From: Lepidodermella squamata
Taxonomy: Eukaryota > Gastrotricha
Assembly: GCA_047495785.1 (NCBI GenBank)
Contig: JBLDXI010000007.1
Location: 1,116,001-1,180,000, forward strand
Direction: 5' to 3'
DNA: 64,000 nt
Part shown: piece after piece, positions 19,851 through 30,850 of the stretch
Numbering within the stretch: the first letter of the stretch is position 1
Layout: each line of letters starts with the position of its first letter
Notes under the pieces: model-generated
What the model saw: the letters and a program-made list of their open reading frames with translations, nothing else
Told to the model about the DNA's origin: nothing
Databases searched by the model: none
Made by a program: the position numbers and the translations under genes

Positions 19851-20423
19851 ACCCGATGGTAACTGGTTCGGTAATTTTCGGTATTTTACACGGCTGGACC
19901 GAATTTCTCCGGATTTGTTTTAATCCTATAATGACAAGTGATACAATTGATTACTATTCTCATGACATTCCGAATTTTTTAAGGTTTCCCGGGCGTGAGA
20001 AGTGACTCCGTCTTTTATTTTAGAGTTCCTTGTCCGTTTTAGTTTAAATGAGCCTTTCTAGTGGAATTTTGTTGTAAAAAGAGGGTTGCCAAGTCAACAC
20101 CCTAGATTAAGGGTTCCAAAGCTAAATTTCTCCAAAATATGGTTTTTCGAGTTCATAGTTTTCACTATATAGGAATCCCTTTTTTATTATGACGCCTAAC
20201 TGATCGGCCGATCTATTACGTTTATTTGAAGCTACAATGGCTGCCTATACTTATATACTTCAGCCTGGCACGCCATTTTCGATTTCCGTTATCCAATTAA
20301 CAAATCAGTGATTTCTCCGATAATACCAGTCGTGGGAATCAAGATTGAAGTTTTTCTAGTTACCTGAGTAGCGGCTGAAGGGTGAATCATTTTATAACAA
20401 GGAAATTGTCAGAGTCGCAAAAT
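19851..20423. other. Intergenic 3' of RING copy 1
   Basis: AT-rich. ACCGAATTTCTCCGGATTTG and related words are a weak inward continuation of the repeat at 19693-19850. No gene seen. Confidence 0.3.
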
Positions 20424-21477
20424 TTAGAGCTGAAACCTAAATTTTAGTGGGCTAATTGATAGACCCGATTAATTTATAAAAGAAAACCGATGGGCTTACA
20501 ACTCACTTTAATATCACCAGCTTCTTCCTTCGCAGACTTTTTACAATTTTGCCAATAATTCGACGCATTTTCAGCCGCCGCCATGCGCTCATCTTCACTA
20601 GTATCCTGGGCCCAAACGGGCGTCGACAATTCCAGACCGTGCAAATTTACCGCAAGCTCCCCACTCATCATCTTCAACAAATCGAAGCAACCACAGAGGT
20701 AGGCGAAGCTTAACTGCTCGACAGAAAGCGACGTTAAATCATAACAAAAATCAGCGATCCAAGGCCAGTAGTCTTTGCCAAATGTTTGATGGAATTTCAG
20801 GACGACGTCTTCGCCTAGATCAACCCGTCTTCGTAAACCCTCAGCATTTTTGTCGACCCAAGCGTTTGTTCTCCTTTGCAGCATCAAAAACTGAAAATGC
20901 CATACTTCGAAAATGAAAATAATATTATAAAGGAAATGAACTCTCACGTGTTGAACAAGCCATATTGCTTCGATTCGAACTCGTTCTTTGTGCCGATAGA
21001 GACAAATTTGACAAAATTCGCGGGTGCAGTGATCACACATGATCGGCTCTTCGACGAGTGGCAAATGGGTGCAATCGTCGATAACTGCGTCGAAATCGCC
21101 CATCGCAGTGTCCTTGTCTCGGTTCTTTACCCATTCAATCAATTGTTTTAGGGCATAGTTGGTTGGAAAAGCTGTAAAAGGTTCCAGATAATTCGATCCG
21201 AAACTGGGAAAAGTTGTCTCTTTACCTTTGTCGAAGTCATTGTCTTCAGAGCAAACAGGGCATGTCATTTCAAAATCTTCCCGTCTCAATTTATCGATGC
21301 AGTGTTGACATATTTCATGGCCGCATTCAGGTAGGACCTTTGATGGAGCCCTTAATTGGTCACGGTAGGATCCGCCGCAGCGAGGGCAACTCGGTAGCTA
21401 GATTGCGAAAAAGTTATGAAGTTGAGGAAAGCTGCTAGTCAAGCTTTTACCAATCGAAAATCACCGATTTCGTCCAT
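20424..21477 (-). CDS. RING and B-box-like zinc-binding protein, copy 1
   Basis: Probable TRIM-like E3 ubiquitin ligase. Exons: 21451-21477, 21226-21397, 20948-21171, 20507-20890 and a terminal 20424-20429 (Leu-stop), about 270 residues; read-through to the stop at 20474 is an alternative end. The RING is CPRC, then CGHEICQHC, then CPVC in exon 2. Exon 3 has a second zinc motif, DDCTHLPLVEEPIMCDHC then FCQICLYRH, which resembles a B-box whose first pair is altered. Exon 4 carries a helical region. Exon count, phases and the 9-codon first exon match the paralogue at 27612-28537. The gene sits beside the ankyrin gene at 18111-19190. Substrate unknown. Confidence 0.75.
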
Positions 21478-22978
21478 ACACAAGCCTTTTTTAACGTGAA
21501 ATCAAATTCAAATGGCTTCAAAGAGATGATGAAAATTAGAGTTCTGTTCTCGTATGTAATGCGCTGCGGTAGACTTTTATTTTTGATTGTTATGTCATAC
21601 AATTTTTTCGAGTTTCTTCGGCGTTGTTGAATTCAAATGAAGTATTTTCAAGCCAGAATAGAAATCTGATTAATGTTAGAGGGAGGAAGCTGTTGAACAT
21701 GCAAATGAGCGTAAAAAATTTCCCGCTTATTGTCGAAAGCAAGGCAAATTGCGAAAAATCAGGTTAAAATCTGAAAAATCTTAGAATTTGCAAGAATATC
21801 AGGAATCACATTGTCCAATTTCGTTTGAAATTCTAGAATTTTTTAGCAAATCTGATTTGTTACCGTTTAGCCAGTGAGTGCCATCTTCAATTTGAGGCTT
21901 CAGCACTATATTTTTTCCCCAAAATACGTTTTTCTTAGTTTCCTTTCCGGTAGTTCCCGTTTAACCTCGATTTTTCATTTTTCATCATTGTGCCAAAGCG
22001 ATGGATCGCTCAGCCCATGTCGAGCTTCGGCGGTCAGTTTTACTTCAGTTTTCGAAGCCGGGTTGGATTTTACAAATCAGCGATTTTTCCGATATCAGCC
22101 ACCTTGGAAGCCATACTTCAAATCGCTCTGAAATCTGAAAAATCTGAAACATTTAGGGCTGCTACTTCAAGTTTATATGTGAAAATATTTAAGCTTGGTT
22201 TTTTCCAAAGTTACCCTTCGTTTTATTCGTCGGACTTTCACTGACGAGATTTTTTATTCTACAGCTTCAAGAAAGAGACTAGTATCGTATTACTAAGAGC
22301 GTTCTTTTTGGAACTTGGAACTTGGAACTTGGAAATTTGAAAGGTGTTATTTTTTTACAGGTGAACAAGCAAATGACATCAGATCTTAAATATTAGTCCT
22401 TTTGATATTTGATACCAAAAGAAGCTAGAATTCTCTCGCTATTTTCTTTGAAGTTTTTGTAAGCAAGATCGCATCAAAACTGGCGTGCGCGGGAAAATTC
22501 TACGTCCATTTAGTAATTAGAGATAATCCACAGCCATCTACATCTACCATCGGGGCAGTTGGCCGCGCCAATTTTTGCCTTACTACCTTGAGACAGAAGC
22601 CATTCGAATGGGGTCGCTCGCATGCCTGCATACGCTAATATATTGATGCGTGATTCACTGTGAACCTGAATAAATGAATAAATCAGAATTATTTATCTAG
22701 GCCTGAACGCCATTTTTTACTGCAAGCATCATACGCCATTTGTTTTTTTCTAGGCGATGCGGGTCGTTTAGTCCTCCGCGATATAGGATATAGGATATAG
22801 GATGTCGGTAAGCCCGTTCAACGGCGACGGCAATGAACCTTATGAACTATACACAGAGGGATTCAATAACTTTCATCAGAATTTCAGATTCCCGAAATTA
22901 GAATTACAGATTACAGAAATTACAGGATAAAAGCTAAAATAATTAATGGCGTAATTAAATTTTCTATTTTTTCTCAAT
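21478..22978. other. Intergenic, AT-rich
   Basis: No gene seen. Two tiny tandem runs occur: about three and a half copies of GGAACTT near 22310-22333 and three copies of a GATATAG-type unit near 22780-22803. The region should include the promoter of the plus-strand secreted-protein gene. Confidence 0.4.
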
Positions 22979-23878
22979 ATGTTCAATATGCTCAAGGTTT
23001 TAGGATTCTTCGGCATTCTTGGCTTCTTGGGAATGGTGTTCACCCTCCCTCAGGCTATAGCTGAATCTTCACCTAATTCTGATTGGGAGTTCGGCGGCAA
23101 TGTCACTGGCGAGCTACGTTACGAAAATTCCGAGACTAACCTGGCCAACTCATTCATCGCCGAGTCTAATCAGACCTATACCATGGGTCTCAGCCAGTTT
23201 TCCGATATAGATGATTATGATGAATTCCAAGAATTCGGCATTTTCGCCTTCGCTATGCTTGGAATGATGAGCAGCCGCGCCAAATACCCAGTTATTAAAA
23301 AAAATCAATTCAACCAGGATTGCCGTCACCTTTTCACGATGACCTACGCCAGCGCCTATGACGCGGGAAATAACGCTGTTTTGACTAATCACTATATAAG
23401 TTGCTCCATGGCTCGGCTTCGTGCAAATGGGTATGCTCTGTCTAGATTCAAAGCCAAATTGGAAATTGGTAGTCTCGAATACAACTTTGAATGCTGCGAT
23501 TACCCGGCTGTAGCTGGCTCGACGCCAACGCATTATTCCACGCCATCAAATCTTGACATCCATATTCAATATCTCGACCGTCATATCGTTGCATGTCCTC
23601 CCGGAAGTGTGCTATTGGAGTTCCAGCTGAAGAAGAATAGTCCTAGAGAAATGCACTATGATTTTTCCTGCGTCCCTATTAAGCATCTGTTAACTTGTTC
23701 AGTCCACGAAACCCCTGCTACGGCACTGCTATACCAAAAGTTGTGCCTTGCCGATCACGACGTGAAATGTAACGATGGAGCCTTGCTGCAAGGGTTCCAG
23801 TTCCAAGCGTTGTCACGCTCTAATGGATATCTTGACATGCGTTACCGTTACACTTGTTGCAAATGGTGGAGCGATTGA
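22979..23878 (+). CDS. Secreted dermatopontin-like protein
   Basis: Single-exon protein of 299 residues. It starts with a signal peptide (MFNMLKVLGFFGILGFLGMV) and an acidic, glycosylatable segment (NxT/NxS sites). Three Cys-bounded modules follow: one ending LEYNFECCDYP; CPPGSVLLEFQ...MHYDFSC; and CNDGALLQGFQFQ...YRYTCCKW. The pattern C-x2-G-x-L-x-G-F-Q ... Y-x-Y-x-C-C resembles dermatopontin, an extracellular-matrix family, but the diagnostic D-R-x-W is not present, so the assignment is tentative. It would act outside the cell. An internal Met four codons in is an alternative start. It lies between the two ankyrin/RING units and has no copy here. Confidence 0.55.
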   Translation: MFNMLKVLGFFGILGFLGMVFTLPQAIAESSPNSDWEFGGNVTGELRYENSETNLANSFIAESNQTYTMGLSQFSDIDDYDEFQEFGIFAFAMLGMMSSRAKYPVIKKNQFNQDCRHLFTMTYASAYDAGNNAVLTNHYISCSMARLRANGYALSRFKAKLEIGSLEYNFECCDYPAVAGSTPTHYSTPSNLDIHIQYLDRHIVACPPGSVLLEFQLKKNSPREMHYDFSCVPIKHLLTCSVHETPATALLYQKLCLADHDVKCNDGALLQGFQFQALSRSNGYLDMRYRYTCCKWWSD

Positions 23879-25253
23879 ACACATTAACTTCGAAATTCAC
23901 AATTTAATTTAACAAGCCTATTGACCCTTGACATTTTGGAATGAATATAAAATTAATAGATACCCCTATGGGTGAAACTCCCGGCAGGCGACAGATGAAA
24001 GAGAACTGTCGGGGGTTTTGCAGCAGATAAATATAATGATTTTGCAACTACCTTCTTCTCGAACTATATTCCCCGTCGTATATCCAATAAAAGATGAAAA
24101 AAACTCCCTACGTTTCTTTGAATATTTCAACAAATACAGGGCAATATTTTTTTGCCTGAAGAAAACGTCAACGCGATAATGAGCCAAACTCATTATCGAA
24201 TTATCATCCTGTTAAAGCAGAGGTCGGGCTTCCTCGAATAGCATCGGCTATGAATCGGCATGCCCTGCATCCGTTCGCATGTGAACCGATGGATCTAACG
24301 CGCGTTTTGCCTAACTGAAAAATCACCATTCCGTATGCGCATATGAGAGTCTAAAATTATTCATGCTCAAGAAATTTATTCGATAATGTTTTCGATCGCA
24401 AAGAAATCAGCTAAAAATGATAAAATCACCAAAATTCGCCAGGAAAATTGGAAATCACCATGCACACATTTGTCTCAAATATCATAAAATTGTCGAATTA
24501 AGACTGATTTTTTATCCTCGAAAACATGGCCAAAATTACCCTGGCTGCCCTGCGGTATTCTTTTCTGATTTTAGTCCTGCAAAATCATAATATTTGTAAA
24601 TGGCCAATTAGAGCATCCCGCCCTAAAATCGGCCACAGTTTTTGAAGACTTTTAGGTTTTTCCTACTTTGCCAGCAAGGTGAATTTTCAGAAAATATTCG
24701 GCAAATACAGAATTATAGAGTTCTTGGGCTATCGAATGCCGGTTTTCCCAAGTCCGGACGATTTTACCTCGACTTCTGGCTAATTTCTTCAGTCATCTAG
24801 ACTTCTGGCCGGAATTAGGGAACCGGGTGCCCTACTTTTGGCCGCCCCATCCAATTAAGCTAATACCTAACGTTTATTACCGTTAAATTTGTTTCGGCAA
24901 GCTGAGTGTGGAAACCGCGGCCTTTGTTGCTTTACCCTTGCTTTAACTCTGAGCTTATCCTTGGCCACGTGATGCCTGAACCTCTGGTGTTTATGGTAAA
25001 AAAACACTTGAGAGCCCCCTCGTCCGCATTTAGAAGATTTTTTGCGATCACGTGCTTGAAAAATCATGAATGGCTCAACAGTTCAAATTTCTTGAGTTGC
25101 GTGTTTATGGTAGCAAATCGCTCTTGAGAAAGCAAGTTCGCCGTGGCCAAGTACACAAGAAGTGGCAGAAATCAGAAATTATGAATTTCTACTCTAATAA
25201 AAACAGGCATGAATATCGATGAAAAAACTCGGTTTCATTTAGTTTCGCATGAT
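23879..25253. other. Intergenic, AT-rich
   Basis: No open frame with recognisable domains. It separates the secreted-protein gene from ankyrin copy 2. No repeat with paired ends was noticed. Confidence 0.35.
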
Positions 25254-26321
25254 TTATTGATCAATTTCGTCACCCATCAAAGATTTCAAATATTCAGCCA
25301 CTTCAGTTTGATTCTTTTTTACAGCTCGAAAATAAGCAGTTTCACCACTCGTGCCTTTCATCCTGACAAGTTCCGGCTTCAATTCACACAGGTATTTGAC
25401 AACTTCCAATCGCCCCATAGCCGCAGCTCGATGAAGAGCCGTTCCATTGTCGAGCTTGCTCATCGACTCACTAACCACTGTAACATCCGCGCCATGCTCG
25501 ACCAACAGTTTCAGCAGTTCGAGCTTGCCGCTACCAGCCGCTATCATAGCCGCCGTTTCACGACGAAAGTTTTTCGCGTTGACGTCACAGCGACGAGATA
25601 GCACCCATTTTACGAAGTCGATCGAACCTTTTTCAACAGCTGCAATCAAAACAGATCCACATTCGGCGAGTTTTTTCGACCTCAAAATACCAGGATCTGA
25701 CTTGATCAAATACTTGGCAACGTCGAAATTGCCGTTAATTATAGCAGTATGAACAGGGGTGCTATTCATATCGCCTCCTTCTCTTGTTTTAGCACCCAAT
25801 TTGACCAACATTTTCACAGAGGGTAAATGGCCGTTACCAGCGACTCGGTCCAGCGGCGTAGCGCCGCCCATATTTCTCGCATTAACATCGGCATGCATTT
25901 CTTCGACTAGATACCGAATTATTTCCGGGCTCTTACCATCAGCCGCGTCGTGAAGTGGGGTTAGTTGGTAATTTTCGCGGGCTTTCACTAGATTCGGATC
26001 TTTTTCGCACAGAATTTTCACGATTTCCAAATGGCCGTTGTCACAAGCGAGATGAATTGGTAAAACGTCATCGTCGAAGAATTTTTCCCGCGTTTCTGTA
26101 TGAGGTTTGCCCCAAACATCGGCGCCGCAGTCGTGGACGAGGTATCGAACAAGGTCGACATGGCCGTTCTTACTGGCGTGGTGTAGCATTCGATAATTTT
26201 CGGACCAGCTATCGGCGTATTCGACGACGTAGTTGACGCAGTCGGGTGGTAGGTCTTCGAAAACTTCCTTGATTCCGGCTAAATCGCCCTCGTCGACCAA
26301 GTATTGAAGGTTCCGCGCCAT
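25254..26321 (-). CDS. Ankyrin-repeat protein, copy 2
   Basis: Single-exon protein of 355 residues with about nine ankyrin repeats, for example LPIHLACDNGHLEIVKILC, TPLHDAADGKSPEIIRYLV, AAMIAAGSGKLELLKLLVEH and TALHRAAAMGRLEVVKYLC. The first 30 residues (LVDEGDLAGIKEVFEDLPPD) match the start of copy 1 (18111-19190), and the two align end to end. There are no other domains; a cytosolic scaffold is likely. The next gene upstream on the same strand is RING copy 2, mirroring the first unit. Confidence 0.8.
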   Translation of the reverse strand: MARNLQYLVDEGDLAGIKEVFEDLPPDCVNYVVEYADSWSENYRMLHHASKNGHVDLVRYLVHDCGADVWGKPHTETREKFFDDDVLPIHLACDNGHLEIVKILCEKDPNLVKARENYQLTPLHDAADGKSPEIIRYLVEEMHADVNARNMGGATPLDRVAGNGHLPSVKMLVKLGAKTREGGDMNSTPVHTAIINGNFDVAKYLIKSDPGILRSKKLAECGSVLIAAVEKGSIDFVKWVLSRRCDVNAKNFRRETAAMIAAGSGKLELLKLLVEHGADVTVVSESMSKLDNGTALHRAAAMGRLEVVKYLCELKPELVRMKGTSGETAYFRAVKKNQTEVAEYLKSLMGDEIDQ

Positions 26322-26485
26322 TGGAGGTTTGGTCTATTGAGAAAGTGAGAAAATTGGATGATTGAGAAATCGAAATATCTTGGGAGCGGATCAGGATGAA
26401 ACCCTGAATTTGAGTGCGAGCTGAATGTAGCTCCACCATAAAATGTTCAATTATAATGAACATATTTTCTCGCTAATAATTTGAT

Positions 26486-27057
26486 TTAACCCTTTCATGG
26501 CCATAAGGACGGTTTCGGAATTCTGACTTTGCATGCTCAAAGCTCGCTTAATTTGTCGAAATTTTGTGTCTCCTTTCGTACTGCACTACTTTTGGATGTT
26601 GGCTACAAGAATCTGAAACCCGAATTTCATTATTCCGTTGCTTCTCGGAAGGCGATCAATTTTAAAATTTCAAACCGAGGGGTGTTTTTCTTTTTTTTCA
26701 ATGGAAGAAATCGGCATCTCAAATTTTTTTCTCCTAGATCTGACTTGACAGCCGTGTCCGGCAGGGTCTCCTTGACTACCTACTCCGTTTTTATGACTTT
26801 TTTTTGTAAAACTGGCAAAACGGTAACCTGGCTGACGAATCCTATGAATTCATCCGGATGAATCTATATTCAAAAAACTAGGGCGACTGAAATTTTCAGT
26901 GAAATCAGAACCCAGAACCTGATGCGAACTATGCGCCCAAGTGCCTAGTTTGGCATACGGTTGTCGATTTTCCGAATAGGTTTTTCCATTTGCCAGAAAA
27001 TTAAAAAATTCGATTTTTTTGCTTGGCTGAAAAAAAATTCGGCCGTGAAAGGGTTAA
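26486..27057. mobile_element. piggyBac-type MITE (572 bp)
   Basis: TTAA target duplications at 26486-26489 and 27054-27057 border inverted ends CCCTTTCATGGCC and GGCCGTGAAAGGG (12 of 13 pairing). TTAA plus a CCC start is the signature of piggyBac insertions. The interior is AT-rich and codes for no transposase. Confidence 0.8.
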
Positions 27058-27219
27058 ATGATTTTTCAAAAAATGACGAAATATCGGAAGAAAAATTAGC
27101 AAGATTGATTGAAAGGCTGCTTTCAAATTTTCCGATTTTTTCCGTTCTCGTTTGATTATGAAGCCTCCGAGATCCGAAGAAATCCGAATAAATTTGATCC
27201 AACAAGTTAACATCCGAAA

Positions 27220-27386
27220 AATCACCGAACTAGTAACATTTTCTCCGGTAAATTTTTCATTTCGTGGATAAACGATGGAGGATTCCCCTAGTGGGCTAAA
27301 TTTCAAAAAATAAAATTAGTTTAAATTCATAAAAAGAAATCAAAGATTCCAAATGGTTGCGCAACTTATGGGACGCGCTGTTGTTT
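27220..27386 (-). repeat. Dispersed repeat, copy 2
   Basis: Reverse-strand homologue of 19693-19850: it shares CCCATAAGTTGCGCAACCAT, TTTATCC-CGA and AAAATTTACCGGAGAAAA at similar spacing. With copy 1 it brackets most of the interval between the two RING genes, in inverted orientation. Confidence 0.6.
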
Positions 27387-27611
27387 TGATATCTATACAA
27401 CTTGTATCGGATCGGCATAATAAAACTGGAAAAATTACATTTATTTTACACGTACGTGAGACTCAAATTTGAAGCCTAAATTTAGCACATCATGAATAAA
27501 AGAAATCTCGCCTCATTTGTAAATTTAGCAAATTTTAAACTTAAAAACCGTTGCACAGCTCGGAAGAAAATTAACGAAAATCAATCAAAAATTGGCTATA
27601 AATCACTAATT

Positions 27612-28537
27612 TTATACCTGTTTCATTTCCTCTGTTAAAATTCCCCTCTTCGCCACAATAATTTTCGCTTGTTCGCAGGAAATTTTCAACGGGCATTGCG
27701 GAAGAGACTGAATTTGCTCCAATGCACTGGCCACTTCTTCGCCATGACTGCAAAGTGAGAGGTAACTCGAGATTAGTCGATCGGGCGATAATTGCTGAAG
27801 CGAAAATTCGTCAATTTCAAGTCGCAAATCAGTGTTGACTAATCCAACGAGTTTTTGCACGATTTCAGAAAATTCAGCTTTTTCATCAACGAATTGCTGG
27901 CCGTGATTTTCAGCCCACCGGTTCACTTTTTCCCGCTGACGAATAAGCTATCAAGGAGAGAAAATTAAAAAAAAATCGTAAATTTATCGGCAGATAACTC
28001 ACGTTTCGAGCCTGCCAAACCACTTCGATACGCACGCGCTCAAGGTGGCGAATTAAGCAAATTTCGCAAAACATTTTCTGGCAATGAGCGCAAGTTGTCA
28101 CAGCCTCGACCAGAGGCAGATGGATGCAGTCGTCGTTGATAGCATCAAAATAGACGTATGGAAGTTTCTCGTCTCGACTGATGACATATTCAATGAATTT
28201 ACGAGCCGCAAAATTGTTCGGATAGTCTGTTAAGAAGGAAGAAATTAACTGTATCCGTGACATTTTTACTAGAAGCTCACCGGCGCCCTTATTCGGGCCT
28301 ACAACATAGCTACAGGAGCAAAATGAGCATTCGAATTCGGTGTCCGGGGGCACCCGCTCGAAGCAGGCTGCACAAAGCTGATGACCACAGAGAGGCAGTA
28401 CTTTCAAGGGAAAATCCTTGGTTTCCTCGTAGGATCTGCCGCATATTATGCAGTTGAAGAGCTAAAAATTAAATCAGAATAAAAAATTGCGAAAAAGTTA
28501 TTCTCCTTACGAAGCGAAAATCGTTCATTACATTCAT
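27612..28537 (-). CDS. RING and B-box-like zinc-binding protein, copy 2
   Basis: Paralogue of the gene at 20424-21477, about 255 residues. Exons: 28511-28537, 28281-28461, about 28003-28226 and 27612-27947. The RING reads CIIC, CGHQLCAAC, CSFC. The second zinc motif is DDCIHLPLVEAVTTCAHC then FCEICLIRH. The first exon is again nine codons ending DFRF (DFRL in copy 1), and the second intron has the same phase. The C-terminal part (IDEFSLQQLSPDRLISSYLS) matches copy 1 (SLSVEQLSFAYLCGC region). Probable ubiquitin ligase. Confidence 0.75.
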
Positions 28538-28597
28538 TTTCAAATAGTGTTCTAAAACTTGAATTCGGACAAAACAAGCAATTGTTACTGAAACAGG

Positions 28598-28873
28598 TTG
28601 GATTTCACTGTGTTATGCAATCGCTGCGATTTTAAACAAAAAATGTCTGATTTTGAATTAGTTCCGAAACAATTCCAGAATAATTCGAAGAGTTTTTTTG
28701 TAGATCTTGACGAGTTGTTGGAGAAAGCCAATGTGAGTTGCGATTTCGAGGACCTCGTCTGTTGTGGCTGTTGCTGTTTGAGTTTTTCAAACGCGCGTGC
28801 GTTGGCTAATGAGGGCGGCTTGTGCTTTTATTGCACCTCGGCCAAAGCCACAACTTGCCTAAGTTTACAATAA
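28598..28873 (+). CDS. Small Cys-rich open frame, doubtful
   Basis: Ninety-one codons, divergent from RING copy 2 and starting 60 bp from its first Met. It has CNRC near the start and CCGCCCLSF...CFYC near the end, so a small zinc-binding peptide is conceivable. An internal Met (MSDFELV) is an alternative start. No family recognised. It could equally be chance in the shared promoter region. Confidence 0.25.
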   Translation: MDFTVLCNRCDFKQKMSDFELVPKQFQNNSKSFFVDLDELLEKANVSCDFEDLVCCGCCCLSFSNARALANEGGLCFYCTSAKATTCLSLQ

Positions 28874-29840
28874 GCAATAATCAATCGTCGATGAAATCCA
28901 TCATGGAAAATGCGTCAAATTTTAGGGATGAATTTAATATTGATGCTACGAAGAAAAAGGCTATTTTGAGGCGCATCAGTATATGACCTATGAAATTAGG
29001 AAATCAAAATTGACTGGAAAGTTGACCCGGAGGCTCGATTTTCGCTTTGCTGAAAAAATGCCGGGGGGAACCCCCATACTGTCACCGTTTGTGAGTTGAC
29101 AAGTTGTTTGTTTGTTTGTATGCCGCCAGCGTGCGCACAGTCTGTGCACGCCTGTTGCGCACTCTTTTAACTATTCAGGTTTGGTTTTTGGATGTAAAAC
29201 TTGGCGATAACTGAGTAGTTAACCACCGCATACATTACAGATGTACGCTACTTCTTGCCGGTGACCGAAAATTAACCTTTTCTTGAGATTTTATACTTCA
29301 AAGCGTGGTTTTATTCAGCAATCACATAGTGAGTAAACAATCAAGTATTGGCCAGCAATTGACGTGGCTTCGACTCTGTCAATTCTGTCGATTTCAGCCC
29401 GCCGCAGAATGTCGATGTATTGATCTGCATTGACTCGACCGAGGCACTGCTGTTCGATGCCGAATCATGACCATCTTTTATGATGCCGGAGCAACACTCG
29501 TCAGAGAAAGACACACAGCGTTAATTGTGAATTGCCTTGTCGCCTGCATTCAAGTTGCGCTTTCAGACCGCCGGTTTGCGGCGAATACCATTGATTCTCA
29601 AGTGTAGTGAGACGGTTCGGGCTGACGGTTCGGTTATGTGTATTGCTGCCCGACTCGGTGTTTCAGCTGATCCAGCGGCAATCTCCGTCCAAATCGTAGG
29701 GAGAGACACTGTGTTTTTACCTCCGAAGCCGACCCCATCCCCTGCTCATTCTCCCGGACGCTGCACAGCCACGTGCCAAAACCCATTGAAATCCATTACG
29801 CCGTTCACTGAATTAGTTGCTTTTAGGCTCTAACTATCCC
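28874..29840. other. Intergenic, probably old repeat
   Basis: No intact gene. From about 29370 the base composition becomes more GC-rich and stays so to about 31640, unlike the neighbouring AT-rich DNA, which suggests an old mobile element. No reading frame could be assigned. Confidence 0.35.
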
Positions 29841-29854
29841 GAACAGTTCGTCGC

Positions 29855-30720
29855 TCCCGATGTCCGTACCCGATCTTCAACGAACTGAGCCTCTTCAGCT
29901 CCCAGAACCGCCGAGTTCTCCGTTCTCCGGCGCGTGGTAGCCGATAATGATCGCCTTGAGACTCTAATACCTATTGGTTGGATGCTATTAGTCCCATTTT
30001 CTACGAGTGGGGAAAGGATGTCAAGTAGCACCTCCGTTGTACTCCCTTGTAATCCACACCTGTGATCTCATCTGTTCACCCAGAGCCCTTGGTAAGGCAC
30101 GTAGGCTGAGGATGTCACCTCGTTTATAGTAAGGGAGCTACTTTGTCAGAGCCAGAGTAAAGGGCTCAGAATGGAATCGATCACTGCCTAGGCTTGCCTT
30201 TAGCGGCAACAGTTCCACGTCGCCATGTTGCAAAACAAAACACTCAGCGCAATTCTGGCAGTCCGTTTCACGACTACCGCGTCAGAGGCTCTTACGCTGC
30301 TATCACCGGCAGTTTGACGCGTCCGAACTTGATCTGCGACGAACTGGATCTCTACAACTCCCAGAACCACCGCGTTCTCCTTTCTCAGGTGCGTGGTAGC
30401 CGATACTGCGTGTATCGCCTTGAGACTTTTATAACTCCCTGGTTAGAGGCCTTATTAGTCCTATTTTTTAAGAGCGAGGAAACGGCCACTTGACACAGCG
30501 ACAGAACTACCGCTAGGGATGGTTCCGCGGTCCTACTACACTATCTTCCACGAACTGAGCCTCTTCAACCCCCAGTATCGCTGAGTTTTCCGTTAGCCAG
30601 CGCTTGGTTCAATTTAGCATACACTTTGACTCGCCGATAGCTTTCTACAACTCCCGGGTTAGATGGTATTAGCCCTATTTCTAAAAGTGTCGATCTCCTC
30701 CGTATTTCTTACCGTAGTTC
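29855..30720 (-). repeat. Three degenerate copies of a 150-200 bp unit
   Basis: Copies lie near 29870-30050, 30330-30500 and 30545-30700. Each carries, on the plus strand, a variant of GAACTGAGCCTCTTCA, then GAGTTCTCCGTT, a GCGTGGTAGCC or CGCCGATAG word, and TATTAGTCCTATTTT. On the minus strand the first copy reads ENSAVLGAEEAQFVEDRV and the third ENSAILGVEEAQFVED, so the unit was probably coding in a mobile element once. Confidence 0.5.
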
Positions 30721-30780
30721 TACTGTAGTGAGCACGTTGCCATTTAGCACGGTACCGTAGGTGGACAGAAAAATTGACGG

Positions 30781-30850
30781 TAGCAGATGCCATTTGAACC
30801 CTCAATTCAACACTTGAAGCCAGGCACCTTATTAACTGAGCTATCGTGCA
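30781..30850 (-). repeat. tRNA-like sequence, probable SINE head
   Basis: On the minus strand TAGCTCAGTTAATAAGGTG fits an RNA polymerase III A box, and GGTTCAAAT about 37 nt later fits a B box. The acceptor arms do not pair, so it is not a working tRNA. A tRNA-derived SINE or tRNA relic is the best reading. Confidence 0.45.

Noticed and set aside
23150-23533. 127-codon minus-strand frame
   Set aside because: Antisense of the dermatopontin-like gene, whose signal peptide and Cys modules are far more convincing.
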